Shown here: piece after piece, positions 47,090 to 55,732 of the stretch
Position numbering within the stretch: the stretch's first letter is position 1
Layout: every line of letters starts with the position of its first letter
Source: Shewanella sp. NFH-SH190041
Lineage (GTDB): Bacteria > Pseudomonadota > Gammaproteobacteria > Enterobacterales > Shewanellaceae
Length of the DNA: 64,000 bases
Direction of reading: 5' to 3'
NCBI RefSeq assembly: GCF_024363255.1
Contig: NZ_AP026070.1
Coordinates: 1,612,001 to 1,676,000 of the forward strand
The notes under the pieces: model-generated
Told to the model about the DNA's origin: nothing
The model's input: the letters and a program-made list of their open reading frames with translations, nothing else
Database searches by the model: none
Program-made: the position numbers and the translations under genes

Positions 47090-48910
47090 ATGACCCCAGC
47101 TGAGAAAAATGAAGTCTGGACAGTATTTAAACGCCTGATGGGATATTTAAAACCCATGAAAGGCATGTTTGTACTGTCTGTACTCGGTCTGATTACCTAT
47201 GGTTTGGTGGATGCCGCTTTTATCGCGTTTATTAAGCCGTTTATTGATGAAGGCTTTGCCGGCGCCAGTCAACATGCCAGCCAGATACAGTCAATCGGGG
47301 GCATTTCGCTGCCGGAAAATAAAGGTTTTTCTGCCAACAATGACGTGCTGGCCATCGCACCGCTGGTGGTCATTGGTCTGTTTACTCTGCGCGGATTAGC
47401 TAACTTTGTGTCGACTTACGGCATCTCTTATATGAGTGCTCAACTAATTATGCACATGCGTCAGCAGGTGTTTGAGCATTATCTGACGATGCCGGTTAGC
47501 TATGTCGATAATGAAAACTCCGGTACGTTAATTTCCCGCGTTACTTATGATACTGAGCAGATCGCCCGGGCTTCAGGTAGTGCCCTGATTTCCATTGTCC
47601 GAGACAGTATCACTGTTCTTGGCATGTTAGTGTTGATGTTCTGGTATTCTTGGAAATTATCACTGTGCATTTTGGTGATAGCGCCGTTGATGGGGTTGGT
47701 GATGACCCTGGTGAGTCGTCGATTCCGTAAGGTATCCCGTCAGTTGCAATCTGCCATGGGTGGTGTAACGACTACAACGGAACAGATGGTTAAAGGGCAT
47801 AAAAATGTACTGGCATTTGGTGGCCAAAAAACAGAATCTGAGCGATTTGCCAAAATTAATAACCATAATCGTCAGCAGAATATGAAACTGGCGGTGGCTC
47901 AAGCCATCAGCCAACCGACGATCATGATTATTGGCTCATTTGCATTGGCATTTGTGTTGTACGCCGCCAGTTTAGACAGTATGAAGGCTGAGCTGACAGC
48001 GGGTACGTTTGCAACCATCTTGGGTGCCATGATGGCTATGTTGCAACCCATTAAAAGTCTGACCCGAGTGAATGCGGAATTTCAACGTGGTATTGCGGCC
48101 AGTACGACTATTTTTGAGCTGTTAGATACCGAGCCTGAACCGGATCCGGGTAAACATACTGTTGAGCGAGCCAAAGGGCATTTAACCTTTGATGATGTCA
48201 CCTTCCGCTATCCGGGGCAGGAGCGTTTGGCGCTGGAGCACATCAGTTTTGATGTACCTGCGGGTAAGACGTTGGCCTTGGTGGGGCGCTCAGGCTCTGG
48301 TAAGTCAACCATAGCCAGTTTGATCACCCGTTTTTATATTGGGTTGGAACAGGGCAGTATTGCGTTGGATGGCACCAATATTTATGACTACGAACTGAAA
48401 AATTTGCGTAGTCAGGTCGCCTTGGTCTCCCAACAGGTGACTCTGTTTAATGACACCATTGCCAATAATATTGCTTATGCCTATCCCGGCGAAGTCACCC
48501 GAGAGCAAATCGTGGAAGCGGCTAAGCTTGCCCATGCCATGGAGTTTATTGAGCAATTACCTGAAGGGCTGGATACTGAAATCGGTGAAAACGGCGTGTT
48601 ATTGTCTGGTGGCCAGCGGCAGCGGATTGCGATTGCACGAGCCATGCTGCGTGATGCGCCGGTACTGATTTTGGATGAAGCTACCTCTGCCTTGGATACT
48701 GAGTCTGAAAAGGCCATTCAAAAAGGGTTAGATAATCTGCGTCATAACCGAACCTCTGTGGTGATTGCTCACCGTCTGTCCACCATTGAAAGTGCGGATC
48801 AGATTCTGGTTGTGGATCAGGGCCGGATTGTGGAGTCAGGCACCCACAGTTCATTGATTGAGCATGGCGGCATGTACGCCAAACTCTACCAAATGCAGTT
48901 TGGAAGCTAA
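47090..48910 (+). CDS. msbA: Lipid A export ABC transporter MsbA
   Basis: Homodimeric ABC exporter that flips lipid A-core across the inner membrane; 606 residues (E. coli 582). Six membrane helices lie in the first 330 residues, with YVDNENSGTLISRVTYDTEQIARAS at the start of the third helix pair. Nucleotide-binding domain: Walker A GRSGSGKST (399-407), VALVSQQVTLFNDTIANNIAY, the LSGGQRQRIAIARA signature, VLILDEATSALD and VIAHRLSTIE. The start is the ATG at 47090. The stop is immediately followed by the lpxK start. Confidence 0.96.
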   Translation: MTPAEKNEVWTVFKRLMGYLKPMKGMFVLSVLGLITYGLVDAAFIAFIKPFIDEGFAGASQHASQIQSIGGISLPENKGFSANNDVLAIAPLVVIGLFTLRGLANFVSTYGISYMSAQLIMHMRQQVFEHYLTMPVSYVDNENSGTLISRVTYDTEQIARASGSALISIVRDSITVLGMLVLMFWYSWKLSLCILVIAPLMGLVMTLVSRRFRKVSRQLQSAMGGVTTTTEQMVKGHKNVLAFGGQKTESERFAKINNHNRQQNMKLAVAQAISQPTIMIIGSFALAFVLYAASLDSMKAELTAGTFATILGAMMAMLQPIKSLTRVNAEFQRGIAASTTIFELLDTEPEPDPGKHTVERAKGHLTFDDVTFRYPGQERLALEHISFDVPAGKTLALVGRSGSGKSTIASLITRFYIGLEQGSIALDGTNIYDYELKNLRSQVALVSQQVTLFNDTIANNIAYAYPGEVTREQIVEAAKLAHAMEFIEQLPEGLDTEIGENGVLLSGGQRQRIAIARAMLRDAPVLILDEATSALDTESEKAIQKGLDNLRHNRTSVVIAHRLSTIESADQILVVDQGRIVESGTHSSLIEHGGMYAKLYQMQFGS

Positions 48911-49966
48911 ATGCAGCAATTTGTTCATAGGCTTTGGTATCAGCGCAACCACCCGTTGCGCTGGGTGTTATTGCCACTGACTTTGTTATTTTATGTCATC
49001 AGTGCCATTCGTCGGCAGTTGTTTCGCTGGGGGATCAAACCGGTTTATCACAGCCCTGTGCCTGTGATTGTGGTTGGCAATTTGACGGCAGGTGGCAGTG
49101 GCAAAACGCCCATGGTGCTATACCTGATTGGTTTGTGTCGCGCCAATGGGTATCGCCCAGGGGTGATCAGTCGGGGGTATGGCGTCAATATTACCGGTAG
49201 TGTATTGGTGAGTGACAGCCATACCTGCGCCGATGTTGGCGATGAGCCCGCTATGATTTTTGCTCGAACCCATGTGCCTATGGTCGTGGGGGCAAACCGG
49301 GTTGATGCGGTTAAAACCTTACTGGCGCACTGTGATGTTGATGTGATTATCTGTGATGATGGTTTGCAACATTATGCGCTTGGTCGAGATATTGAATTGG
49401 CGATCATCGATGGTGAGCGCCGTCTGGGTAATGGCCTACTATTGCCAGCCGGCCCGTTGCGGGAAGGTGCATGGCGACTCGATACGGTTGATTTTAAAAT
49501 CTGTAATGGGCTTGAAGGCGCACAAGCAGGTGAGTTTGCCATGCAATTGGCGCCTGCTGGTTTGCATGGATTGACTCCGCATCTTGCAGATAACATTCAA
49601 CAGGCGCCCCAGCCGGGTGATACTGTTGTGGCAATGGCTGGAATAGGCAATCCGGGGCGTTTTTTTACTAGCCTGACTGCGCTGGGATTTGTATTAGCTC
49701 AAACGCGTGAATTTGCTGATCATCAGCCCTATATCCCCGCCGATTTGGCTTCATTAGCTGCTCAGTATCCATTGTTGATGACTGAAAAGGATGCAGTAAA
49801 GTGCCGACATTTTGCTACCGATAATTGGTGGTACCTGGCCGTGGATGCCAAGTTACCAGCAGAATTTGATCAGGGTTTGTTGCAGCGATTAGCAAAAATC
49901 CAGTCAGAGAAATCCAGTCGGGATAGTATTGCGAATAACATGGCATCGGCCAATCAGAAGGAATAA
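48911..49966 (+). CDS. lpxK: Tetraacyldisaccharide 4'-kinase LpxK
   Basis: Membrane-associated kinase adding the 4'-phosphate to lipid A precursor. 351 residues, about 20 longer than E. coli because of a charged C-terminal tail (KIQSEKSSRDSIANNMASANQKE). An N-terminal helix (RWVLLPLTLLFYVISAI) anchors it. The P-loop is VVGNLTAGGSGKTPMV (54-69). DEPAMIFARTHVPMVVG, VIICDDGLQHYALGRDIELAIIDGERRLGNGLLLPAGPLRE and LMTEKDAVKC follow. It starts directly after the msbA stop, so the pair is an operon, and is followed by a terminator. Confidence 0.96.
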   Translation: MQQFVHRLWYQRNHPLRWVLLPLTLLFYVISAIRRQLFRWGIKPVYHSPVPVIVVGNLTAGGSGKTPMVLYLIGLCRANGYRPGVISRGYGVNITGSVLVSDSHTCADVGDEPAMIFARTHVPMVVGANRVDAVKTLLAHCDVDVIICDDGLQHYALGRDIELAIIDGERRLGNGLLLPAGPLREGAWRLDTVDFKICNGLEGAQAGEFAMQLAPAGLHGLTPHLADNIQQAPQPGDTVVAMAGIGNPGRFFTSLTALGFVLAQTREFADHQPYIPADLASLAAQYPLLMTEKDAVKCRHFATDNWWYLAVDAKLPAEFDQGLLQRLAKIQSEKSSRDSIANNMASANQKE

Positions 49967-49982
49967 CCCCTCTGCATATTTA

Positions 49983-50006
49983 AAGCTCCCTGTGGGGAGC
50001 TTTTTT
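49983..50006 (+). terminator. Terminator after lpxK
   Basis: AAGCTCCC, TGTG, GGGAGCTT and a six-T run. Confidence 0.93.
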
Positions 50007-50300
50007 GTTGCAATGTCAACTGAGTTGCTCAGTGGCTAAAGTAAGCAACTCGTATACAAACTGAGAAATAAGCGTCGTAACAGACCCTAGGTTACGAGCG
50101 TATCATTCGGGTATGTCGCTGCAAATAGGTTGTCTTATCGGTTGGGGAAAAGGCAATTAGATGCAAAAGTCAGGGGAAATGTCGCGCTTTTAAAAAAGAG
50201 TACTGGCACTCCACGCTAACTGGTGACAAGCTAGCGACAATAAGATAAAACAAATCGCAGAGAGTCTGTGATATTTGTGTGAGTGAACAAGGAATTATCG
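50007..50300. other. Intergenic region between lpxK and ycaR
   Basis: About 290 bases with no recognisable gene. AAGGA at 50289-50293 serves ycaR. I see no strong promoter match. Confidence 0.4.
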
Positions 50301-50483
50301 ATGGCATTTGATAAGAAGCTGTTGGACATAGTGGCTTGCCCGGTATGCAAGGGTAAATTGGAATATCAAAAAGACGCGCATCAGCTTATTTGTAAAGCCG
50401 ATAAAGTAGCGTATCCCATTGAAGATGGTATCCCGGTGCTGCTGGCAAATCGAGCACAGGATTATCAGCCAGATAATCAATAA
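50301..50483 (+). CDS. ycaR: YcaR/Trm112-family zinc-ribbon protein
   Basis: 60 residues, the E. coli YcaR length, from the ATG at 50301 with AAGGA upstream (an in-frame GTG lies 18 bases earlier). The family motif [16 protein letters not shown] is followed by [21 protein letters not shown]. Trm112-like proteins act as small partners of methyltransferases in other organisms; the bacterial role is unclear. In many gammaproteobacteria the next gene is kdsB; here a terminator and an insertion-sequence pile follow instead. Confidence 0.94.
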   Translation: MAFDKKLLDIVACPVCKGKLEYQKDAHQLICKADKVAYPIEDGIPVLLANRAQDYQPDNQ

Positions 50484-50520
50484 ATCAGGTCTTTGTAAGG
50501 GACTGATTTGTTGATAAAAA

Positions 50521-50544
50521 ACGCTCCGTTTAGGAGCGTTTTTT
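50521..50544 (+). terminator. Terminator after ycaR
   Basis: ACGCTCC, GTTTA, GGAGCGT, then six T. Confidence 0.92.
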
Positions 50545-50606
50545 ATTAGTGCAGTAAGTTGCAGAAAAAACTGCAACCTTAAGTTCAAAACCAAAGGTAA
50601 CTTTCT

Positions 50607-50648
50607 ATGTTCGATACTAACAATCCAATCATCAAACACAAAACCGGA
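50607..50648 (+). pseudogene. First 14 codons of a truncated transposase-like gene (possibly IS481 type)
   Basis: ATG at 50607, with AAAGG upstream, opens a frame reading MFDTNNPIIKHKTG that is then cut by the left end of the IS3-family element. This beginning resembles IS481-type transposases that start with ...IIKHKxGLLNLA, recalled from memory. A perfect inverted repeat GTTGCAG/CTGCAAC lies just upstream. The rest of the gene is not present on the other side of the IS3 element. Confidence 0.4.
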
Positions 50649-50719
50649 GGTAGTCCTCCCGAAAAATAACAGCAGCCAAAAGTAGAATTTTCTCGTCAGG
50701 TAAACGCAGGAGATTCGAC

Positions 50720-50986
50720 ATGAAAACATCGCGATACACGGACAGTCAGATAATCAACATCCTCAAGCAAGCTGAAGCAGGAGCGCCCGTTCCAGAACTT
50801 TGTCGTGAGCATGGCATGAGTAGTGCGACCTTTTACAAATGGCGGGCAAAATACGGTGGGATGGATGCGTCACTCATGGCGCGAATGAAAGAGCTTGAAG
50901 ACGAAAACCGACGGCTCAAGAAAATGTATGCTGAAGAACGCCTCAAAGCCGAAATCATTCAGGAAGCCATGGCAAAAAAGTGGTGA
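50720..50986 (+). CDS. IS3-family transposase OrfA
   Basis: 88 residues with an N-terminal helix-turn-helix ([42 protein letters not shown]) that binds the element ends, followed by a leucine-zipper-like helix ([22 protein letters not shown]). Near its end the codons GCA AAA AAG contain A-AAA-AAG, a classic -1 slippery heptamer, followed by TGG and the TGA stop. Frameshifting there would join it to orfB and make the active OrfAB transposase. Confidence 0.92.
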   Translation: MKTSRYTDSQIINILKQAEAGAPVPELCREHGMSSATFYKWRAKYGGMDASLMARMKELEDENRRLKKMYAEERLKAEIIQEAMAKKW

Positions 50987-51795
50987 AGCCCAATGAGCGA
51001 CGCGTGCTTTCTCAGCAGTCTGTGGCGGCTTCAGCTATCAGTATTCGAATGGCATGTCGCATTTTCAGCGTCAGTGAGACTTGCTACCGCTACCAATCAG
51101 TCCTGCGAGACGAAAATGCAGACATTGCCAATTGGCTTATCCAGCTAACGACAGATGAAAATGACTGGGGCTTTGGTCTGTGCTTTGATTACCTGCGCAA
51201 TGTGAAGGGTAAGACATGGAACCACAAACGTGTATACCGTATTTATTGCGAGCTAGCGTTAAACCTGCGTATTCGTCCTAAACGACGGCTAAAACGCCAT
51301 GCTCCAGAGCCGTTAAAAGAACCCGTGCGGCCGAATCAAGTATGGTCCGTCGATTTCATGCATGACCAGTTGGCTGATGGTCGCAGCTACCGTTTATTTA
51401 ATGTGATTGATGATTATCATCGTGAAGGCTTGGCGATTGAAGCGGGACTGTCACTGCCAGCACTAAGGGTTATCCGAACTCTTAATCAACTCTTGGAACA
51501 ACGCCCTAAACCTTCCATTATCCGTTGTGATAATGGGCCTGAATTCATTAGCGGTGAGTTTGTTAATTGGGCCAAGCAACATAACATTCGGATTGAATAT
51601 ATTCAGCCAGGTAAACCTCAGCAGAACGCCTATATCGAGCGACACAACAAAACGATTCGATACAGTTGGGTGAGCAAGCATCTATTCGATTCAATTGAGG
51701 AGGTACAAGACTATGCGACAAAGTGGCTATGGTTTTACAATCATGAACGACCACACAAAGCCAATAGTGGCAGGCCATCACTGATGGCGGCTTAA
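50980..51795 (+). CDS. IS3-family transposase OrfB (DDE integrase domain)
   Basis: 271 residues overlapping orfA. The HTH_21 region ([20 protein letters not shown]) is followed by the rve integrase core with all three catalytic acids in context: [10 protein letters not shown] (Asp), [11 protein letters not shown] (Asp) and [16 protein letters not shown] (Glu). The end [19 protein letters not shown] is typical of the IS407 subgroup. It is probably made mainly as an OrfAB fusion by -1 frameshifting. The gene is intact, so the element could still be mobile. Confidence 0.93.
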   Translation: MVKPNERRVLSQQSVAASAISIRMACRIFSVSETCYRYQSVLRDENADIANWLIQLTTDENDWGFGLCFDYLRNVKGKTWNHKRVYRIYCELALNLRIRPKRRLKRHAPEPLKEPVRPNQVWSVDFMHDQLADGRSYRLFNVIDDYHREGLAIEAGLSLPALRVIRTLNQLLEQRPKPSIIRCDNGPEFISGEFVNWAKQHNIRIEYIQPGKPQQNAYIERHNKTIRYSWVSKHLFDSIEEVQDYATKWLWFYNHERPHKANSGRPSLMAA

Positions 51796-51877
51796 CCTCT
51801 ACTTTTAACAGCGGTTAAAAAAGGGAGGACTACCCCATGATGAGTATGGGTTGGCGAAATAGATATCTACCTTCAGT

Positions 51878-52897
51878 TGTGTGATTCATAGAGATCGTTT
51901 CAATCTTCTCAGCTCCAATTCAAGCCTGTAGTTTTGTTCTTGAAGGGGTTCTTTTGCTGGTTCATAAAGCTCCTGAACCTCTTCAGAATAAGGCGTTTGC
52001 TCAGCCATTTCGAAGTATCGCTCCATGGGTGTTTTCCCATGGTGTGCGCTATGAGGCCTCTCCCAGTTGTAGTAATGCTGCCACTCAGCAAGCAGGTTAT
52101 CTAAATCGTCTGATGCTAACTCTACCGTTGCATAAAACTCAGCTTTATCCGTTTTCTGCGAGCGCTCTACTTTGCCATTTAGGTGAGGTGAAGCAGGTTT
52201 ATTTGGTCTGAATTTGATTCCATGGATCTTCAATTTCTCTTGGACTTTAAAGGCAAAGAACTCGCGGCCACGATCTGTTTGAATACGCTGAATTGGAAAT
52301 GGCATTTCATCAATAACGCAATCAATGAAATCCAGTGTGTTAGCAGCAGTTCTGCGGCTATACAGCCTTAAAACCCTATAGCGGGTGCAATCGTCAATCG
52401 AGGTGTATTGATAGAGATTCGGCCCTATCTTGCAGGTATCCATTTGTATTCTATCGCCAGGAACTGGGCGAACATACCTGATGTAATCTGGTTTCTTACG
52501 ATAGGTAACAACAGGCTTTACCTCATTCCGCGTCAAAATCTTATGAATAGTTGCAATTCCAAGAGAGAGCCCATGTAGGCGGCCAAGTTCACTTTGAATA
52601 CGCCTAGCTCCAAGGTTTCGAGAGCATCGCAAAGATAAAATTAACTGCTCTTCTGTCTCACCAACCTTGGTTGAAGGTGAACTCTTAGGACGTCTGCTTT
52701 GACTGACCAGACCATCTACACTGTCTTTCTGATAACGCTGCCACCATTTTCTTAAGGTAGGTCTGGATATGCCACAACGACGACAGACCAAGCCCGCATC
52801 ACGGGTCTCTTCGTATAGCTTAATCCACTGTAAACGCTGTTGTATTTCTCTGTTCATAGACACTCATTATATTGAAATGATGTCTATGAATCACACA
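51878..52897 (-). mobile_element. IS481-family insertion sequence with 7-bp target duplication
   Basis: A 1020-bp element. The left end TGTGTGATTCATAGA (51878-51892) matches the complement of the right end; over 27 bases only two differ. The direct repeat CTTCAGT stands at 51871-51877 and 52898-52904. Removing the element and one repeat rejoins the IS30 transposase frame (ALK-VDIYFANPYSSW), proving insertion into that gene. Confidence 0.95.
51886..52857 (-). CDS. IS481-family transposase
   Basis: About 323 residues from the ATG at 52857 (a GTG two codons earlier is possible). The N-terminal helix-turn-helix is GLVCRRCGISRPTLRKWWQRY, and a second HTH segment is CSRNLGARRIQSELGRLHGLSLG. The integrase core keeps the DDE triad: IQMDTCKIG, IQTDRGREFF and NGKVERSQKTDKAEF. 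YYNWERPHSAHHGKTPMERY is the usual C-terminal signature. The gene looks intact and fills its element. Confidence 0.93.
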   Translation of the reverse strand: MNREIQQRLQWIKLYEETRDAGLVCRRCGISRPTLRKWWQRYQKDSVDGLVSQSRRPKSSPSTKVGETEEQLILSLRCSRNLGARRIQSELGRLHGLSLGIATIHKILTRNEVKPVVTYRKKPDYIRYVRPVPGDRIQMDTCKIGPNLYQYTSIDDCTRYRVLRLYSRRTAANTLDFIDCVIDEMPFPIQRIQTDRGREFFAFKVQEKLKIHGIKFRPNKPASPHLNGKVERSQKTDKAEFYATVELASDDLDNLLAEWQHYYNWERPHSAHHGKTPMERYFEMAEQTPYSEEVQELYEPAKEPLQEQNYRLELELRRLKRSL

Positions 52898-53731
52898 CTT
52901 CAGTGCTTGTGCAACCTTTTGATGGTCACAGAACTCGCTGCCATTGTCCGCTGTGATAGTGTGAACGTGACTGCGATACCGCCAAAGCATGCCTATCATG
53001 GCTCGGCTCACATCGGCTGCGCTTTTGGCGGGCACTTTACGGATTAGATACAGTTTGCTTTTGCGTTCAACCAAACTGACTATAGCGCCAGTGCCTTGTT
53101 TTCCCAACACCGTATCGGCTTCCCAATCACCTAATCGTGCTTTTTCGTCGACAACTGCCGGCCGGTGTTCAATACCTATGCGATTTGGAATGATAACCCG
53201 TTTCGCACGACAGCCTTTGCGGTATTTACGATGACCGCGTCTCAGCGCTTTATAGAGCTTTCCGCCACGCTGCTTGTCCTGCTGAACAAAGCCATAAATC
53301 CATGCATGACTGACAGGGTAACCGATAAGTTGACCTACGCCCGCGATTTGTTCTGGACTCCACTTTTGCTTCAGTCCGAACTCAACGAAAGTGACGGTCG
53401 TTACAGACACTCGATTTTTGGCAGCCTGGCAGCGGCGCTTAACTGTCTTGGCCTGTGCAACTTCAGGCAAATAATGATTGTCACGAATACGGTTACGACG
53501 AACCTCTCTACTCACCGTGCTGTGGCTCACTTTTAAGCGTTTGCCGATTGCTCGATAGCTGAAGCCCTCGCGTAGGTAGGCTTCGATCTGGTATCGTTGC
53601 CCTTCGATCAACTGCTTGTAACTCATGGTAATGACTTCTATTTGTTTGGCGACGATAGAGTACCACCTACAGGCAGTTGATCTCTTCTTACCGTTTAACC
53701 ATGAGTGGTGCACTTATTATCTGAATTCAAG

Positions 53732-54133
53732 CCTGATAGCTGGTTCCTAAAGAGAACAGCGCAATGATTTTCCGCTCCATCTCATCAGTGAGATAAGTCT
53801 GATAGTTTTTCACTCACTGAGGCTCAAAACTGCCATCGCGGTCACGGGGCGTGTGCAGCTGAAAACGGCCAGTCCCCGTTTTAACCTGCTTGGTAGTCGT
53901 TCCATTTTTGCGATTATCGGGCTGTTTATCTTGAAGATGCTGGTCTAATTCTACGTTAAGAGCAGCTTCAGTAAGTTGTTTGATAAGCGGGGTTAAAATA
54001 CCGTCTTTACCGTTCAAATCTTTCCCCGCACGTAATGCCTCAATAGCAGCGTCCATATCAAAAGTAGGTTTGGTCATTTGAATATCCTTTTGGATTAATT
54101 TTAATCAAATGACATAGAATTATGAACACTACC
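53732..54133 (-). pseudogene. IS256-family transposase remnant, N-terminal part with premature stop
   Basis: The frame begins at 54077 (MTKPTFDMDAAIEALRAGKDL) and runs through the family motif PLIKQLTEAALNVELDQHL and TGTGRFQLHTPRDRDGSFEPQ to a TGA stop at 53814-53816, where relatives have Leu or another sense codon. Past the stop the same frame continues recognisably (VKNYQTYLTDEMERKIIALFSLGTSYQ) and is cut at 53732 by the IS30 end. The other border is GGTAGTGTTCATAATTC (complement), ending near 54133 inside the efflux gene. It is a dead remnant. Confidence 0.85.
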
Positions 54134-54625
54134 AGCGTTTCCAATTGGCGTTTAAGTTCCTCTTCAGCATAAGTGCGCAAGCGTTTCAGGGCTGCGGTAT
54201 CTGCTTGGAGCTGGGATAATGGGATCCAGGTTGGGGTTAAAGCGCAGTAAGAGTGGTGGCTCAATATCTAATGGCAGCATGAGGATATCTAATTTCTCCC
54301 GCACATCCAGTGCGGCCATATCCATATCGGTTCCCCATTCAAACTCCAGCATGACATCCGACATCCCGGCGCGGGATATAGAGGATAGTTTGCGCAAGCC
54401 TTTGACAATGCCGACTGCTTCTTCCACAGGTTTAGAGACTAACTGTTCGATTTCAATTGGTGCCGCGCCCGAGTAAAGGGTGCGGATGGTGAGGGTCGGG
54501 TAGCTGAGATCCGGCAGTAATTTGATGGCCAGACGGGAAAAGCTGACCATACCGAATAACATAATGGCCAGCATCATCATCCAGACGGCAACGGGGCGTT
54601 TTACCGCAGTGTTAATCAATGTCAT
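54134..54625 (-). pseudogene. RND efflux pump inner-membrane subunit, N-terminal fragment
   Basis: Only about the first 150 of roughly 1000 residues remain. The start TLINTAVKRPVAVWMMMLAIMLFG is the first membrane helix of an HAE-type pump, followed by LPDLSYPTLTIRT, GAAPIEIEQLVSKPVEEAV and LRKLSSISRAGMSDVMLEFEWGTDMDMAALDVREKL. After LRFNPNLDPI the frame is lost. The neighbouring frame continues LSQLQADTAALKRLRTYAEEELKRQLETL, so a small deletion (length one more than a multiple of three) has occurred. The gene is then cut by the IS256 border at 54133. It was the partner of the adaptor gene just upstream. Confidence 0.9.
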
Positions 54626-54634
54626 CGCAGCCCC

Positions 54635-55732
54635 CTATTGTGCTTCAGGGCGGGGAGCTGCCGCGGTGCGGCTTTGATCCGGGTGATTAATAATATCAAC
54701 CAGAGCATCATCTTTGAGATTTTGCTGCCCCCGGATCACCAGGTTTTCTCCGGCGCTGAGTCCTGAAACAATTTCCACCTGATCGCCGTCGCGAAAGCCC
54801 AGTTTGACATCGCGCCTTGCCGCGCTGCTGTTATCCACCACAAAGAGGCTCTGGCGATCATCCCGACTCAGTACCGCACTGTAAGGGACAGTAATAACGT
54901 CTGTGCGTGTGCCATAGCGCAAAGAGACGTTGGCAAACATGCCTGCTTTAAGTGTCTGTTGTGGGTTTGGGATGGATAAGGTGACTTTAAATGTGCCGCT
55001 ATCAGGCTCAACCACTGGGCTGATGCGCAGGACTTTCGCTTTGACGGCCAGTTGGGGATTAAGACTGGTGTAAATAGTGGCATATTGCCCTTGGGTCAGA
55101 TGTGATAATTGTTGCTCTGGGAGGTGTACAATGCCGTGTAGTTCACTTTGATCGACAATATCAAATAAGGGATCAAAAGGTTGGGCCATATTGCCGGCTT
55201 TAACATGACGTGTTGCTAAGGTGCCACTAATGGGCGCGATAATACGGCTTTCCTTCACTTTCAGTGCACTGAGATCCCGCTTCGCTTTGGCCGCTTTGAG
55301 TCGAAACTCCAGTTTGGCCAGTTGTTCGGCGCTGACAAAATCCCGGTTGGTGATGTTTTTTAACCGCTCAAGCTCCTGCTCGATAATAGCGACTTCCGCT
55401 TTGGCGGCCGTGAGCGTCAGTTGCTCTTGGCGAGCATCAATGTCTGCCAGTAGATCGCCTTTTTCTACCCGCATGCCTTCTTCGACATAGATGTGATTAA
55501 TCAGTCCTGCGGTGCGACTGACAACGCTTGCTTCTGTTGGGGCTTCTAAGGTTGCGGTTGTATGGTAGTAGGATGAAATATCTCCCCGTTGCACTTTTGC
55601 TGTTTCAACGGCAATGGCGTAGGGCGCCTCAGGTGCAGCAGTTTGCTCTTGCTGGCAGGCGGCTAATAACGTTAATGAACACACTGGCAGTAAGCGTTTA
55701 GCGAAGCGGTGATAACATCCTGTTAAAAACAT
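54635..55732 (-). CDS. RND efflux periplasmic adaptor (membrane fusion protein)
   Basis: 365-residue lipoprotein adaptor that normally bridges an RND pump and an outer-membrane channel. The signal peptide ends in a lipobox LLAAC with Cys26. The lipoyl half-motifs are VVSRTAGLINHIYVEEGMRVEKGDLLADID and VKESRIIAPISGTLATRHVKAGN, flanking a helical hairpin (about 105-165). The beta-barrel (LHGIVHLPEQQLSHLTQGQ, GTFKVTLSIPNPQQTLKAGMFANVSL) and the membrane-proximal part follow. The gene is complete, but its pump partner downstream is truncated, so it is probably orphaned and non-functional as an efflux system. Confidence 0.92.
   Translation of the reverse strand: MFLTGCYHRFAKRLLPVCSLTLLAACQQEQTAAPEAPYAIAVETAKVQRGDISSYYHTTATLEAPTEASVVSRTAGLINHIYVEEGMRVEKGDLLADIDARQEQLTLTAAKAEVAIIEQELERLKNITNRDFVSAEQLAKLEFRLKAAKAKRDLSALKVKESRIIAPISGTLATRHVKAGNMAQPFDPLFDIVDQSELHGIVHLPEQQLSHLTQGQYATIYTSLNPQLAVKAKVLRISPVVEPDSGTFKVTLSIPNPQQTLKAGMFANVSLRYGTRTDVITVPYSAVLSRDDRQSLFVVDNSSAARRDVKLGFRDGDQVEIVSGLSAGENLVIRGQQNLKDDALVDIINHPDQSRTAAAPRPEAQ

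Larger units (their letters stand above)
50649..51834 (+). mobile_element. IS3-family (IS407-like) insertion sequence, complete but without target duplication
   Basis: The ends are GGTAGTCCTCCC at 50649-50660 and the perfect complement GGGAGGACTACC at 51823-51834. Similarity continues inward to AAAAGTAGA on both sides. It holds an orfA/orfB pair with a frameshift site. The flanks (CGGA on the left, CCAT on the right) show no target duplication, and they belong to two different broken elements. Both facts suggest recombination between IS copies rather than simple insertion. Confidence 0.88.
51835..53626 (-). pseudogene. IS30-family transposase, interrupted by IS481 and 3'-truncated
   Basis: The gene starts at 53626 (MSYKQLIEGQRYQIEAYLREGF) with the HTH YRAIGKRLKVSHSTVSREVRRN. 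It then has LGDWEADTVLGKQGTGAIVSLVERKS with the first catalytic Asp and TADNGSEFCDH with the second. At the codons for QALK it is split by the IS481 element. On the far side (51877 down to 51835) it resumes as VDIYFANPYSSW, then stops at the right end of the IS3 element, so the final part with the catalytic Glu is lost. A readthrough frame into IS481 extends to 52820. The element's outer end, with GGTGCACTTATTATC, lies near 53731. Confidence 0.9.

Noticed and set aside
53814..54077. An intact small gene of 87 codons
   Set aside because: The sequence continues past the stop in the same frame as a recognisable IS256 transposase, so this is a broken fragment.
54164..54625. A complete short membrane protein of 153 residues
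   Set aside because: It is the first part of an RND pump that loses frame and is then cut by an IS element; the last 17 residues are out of frame.
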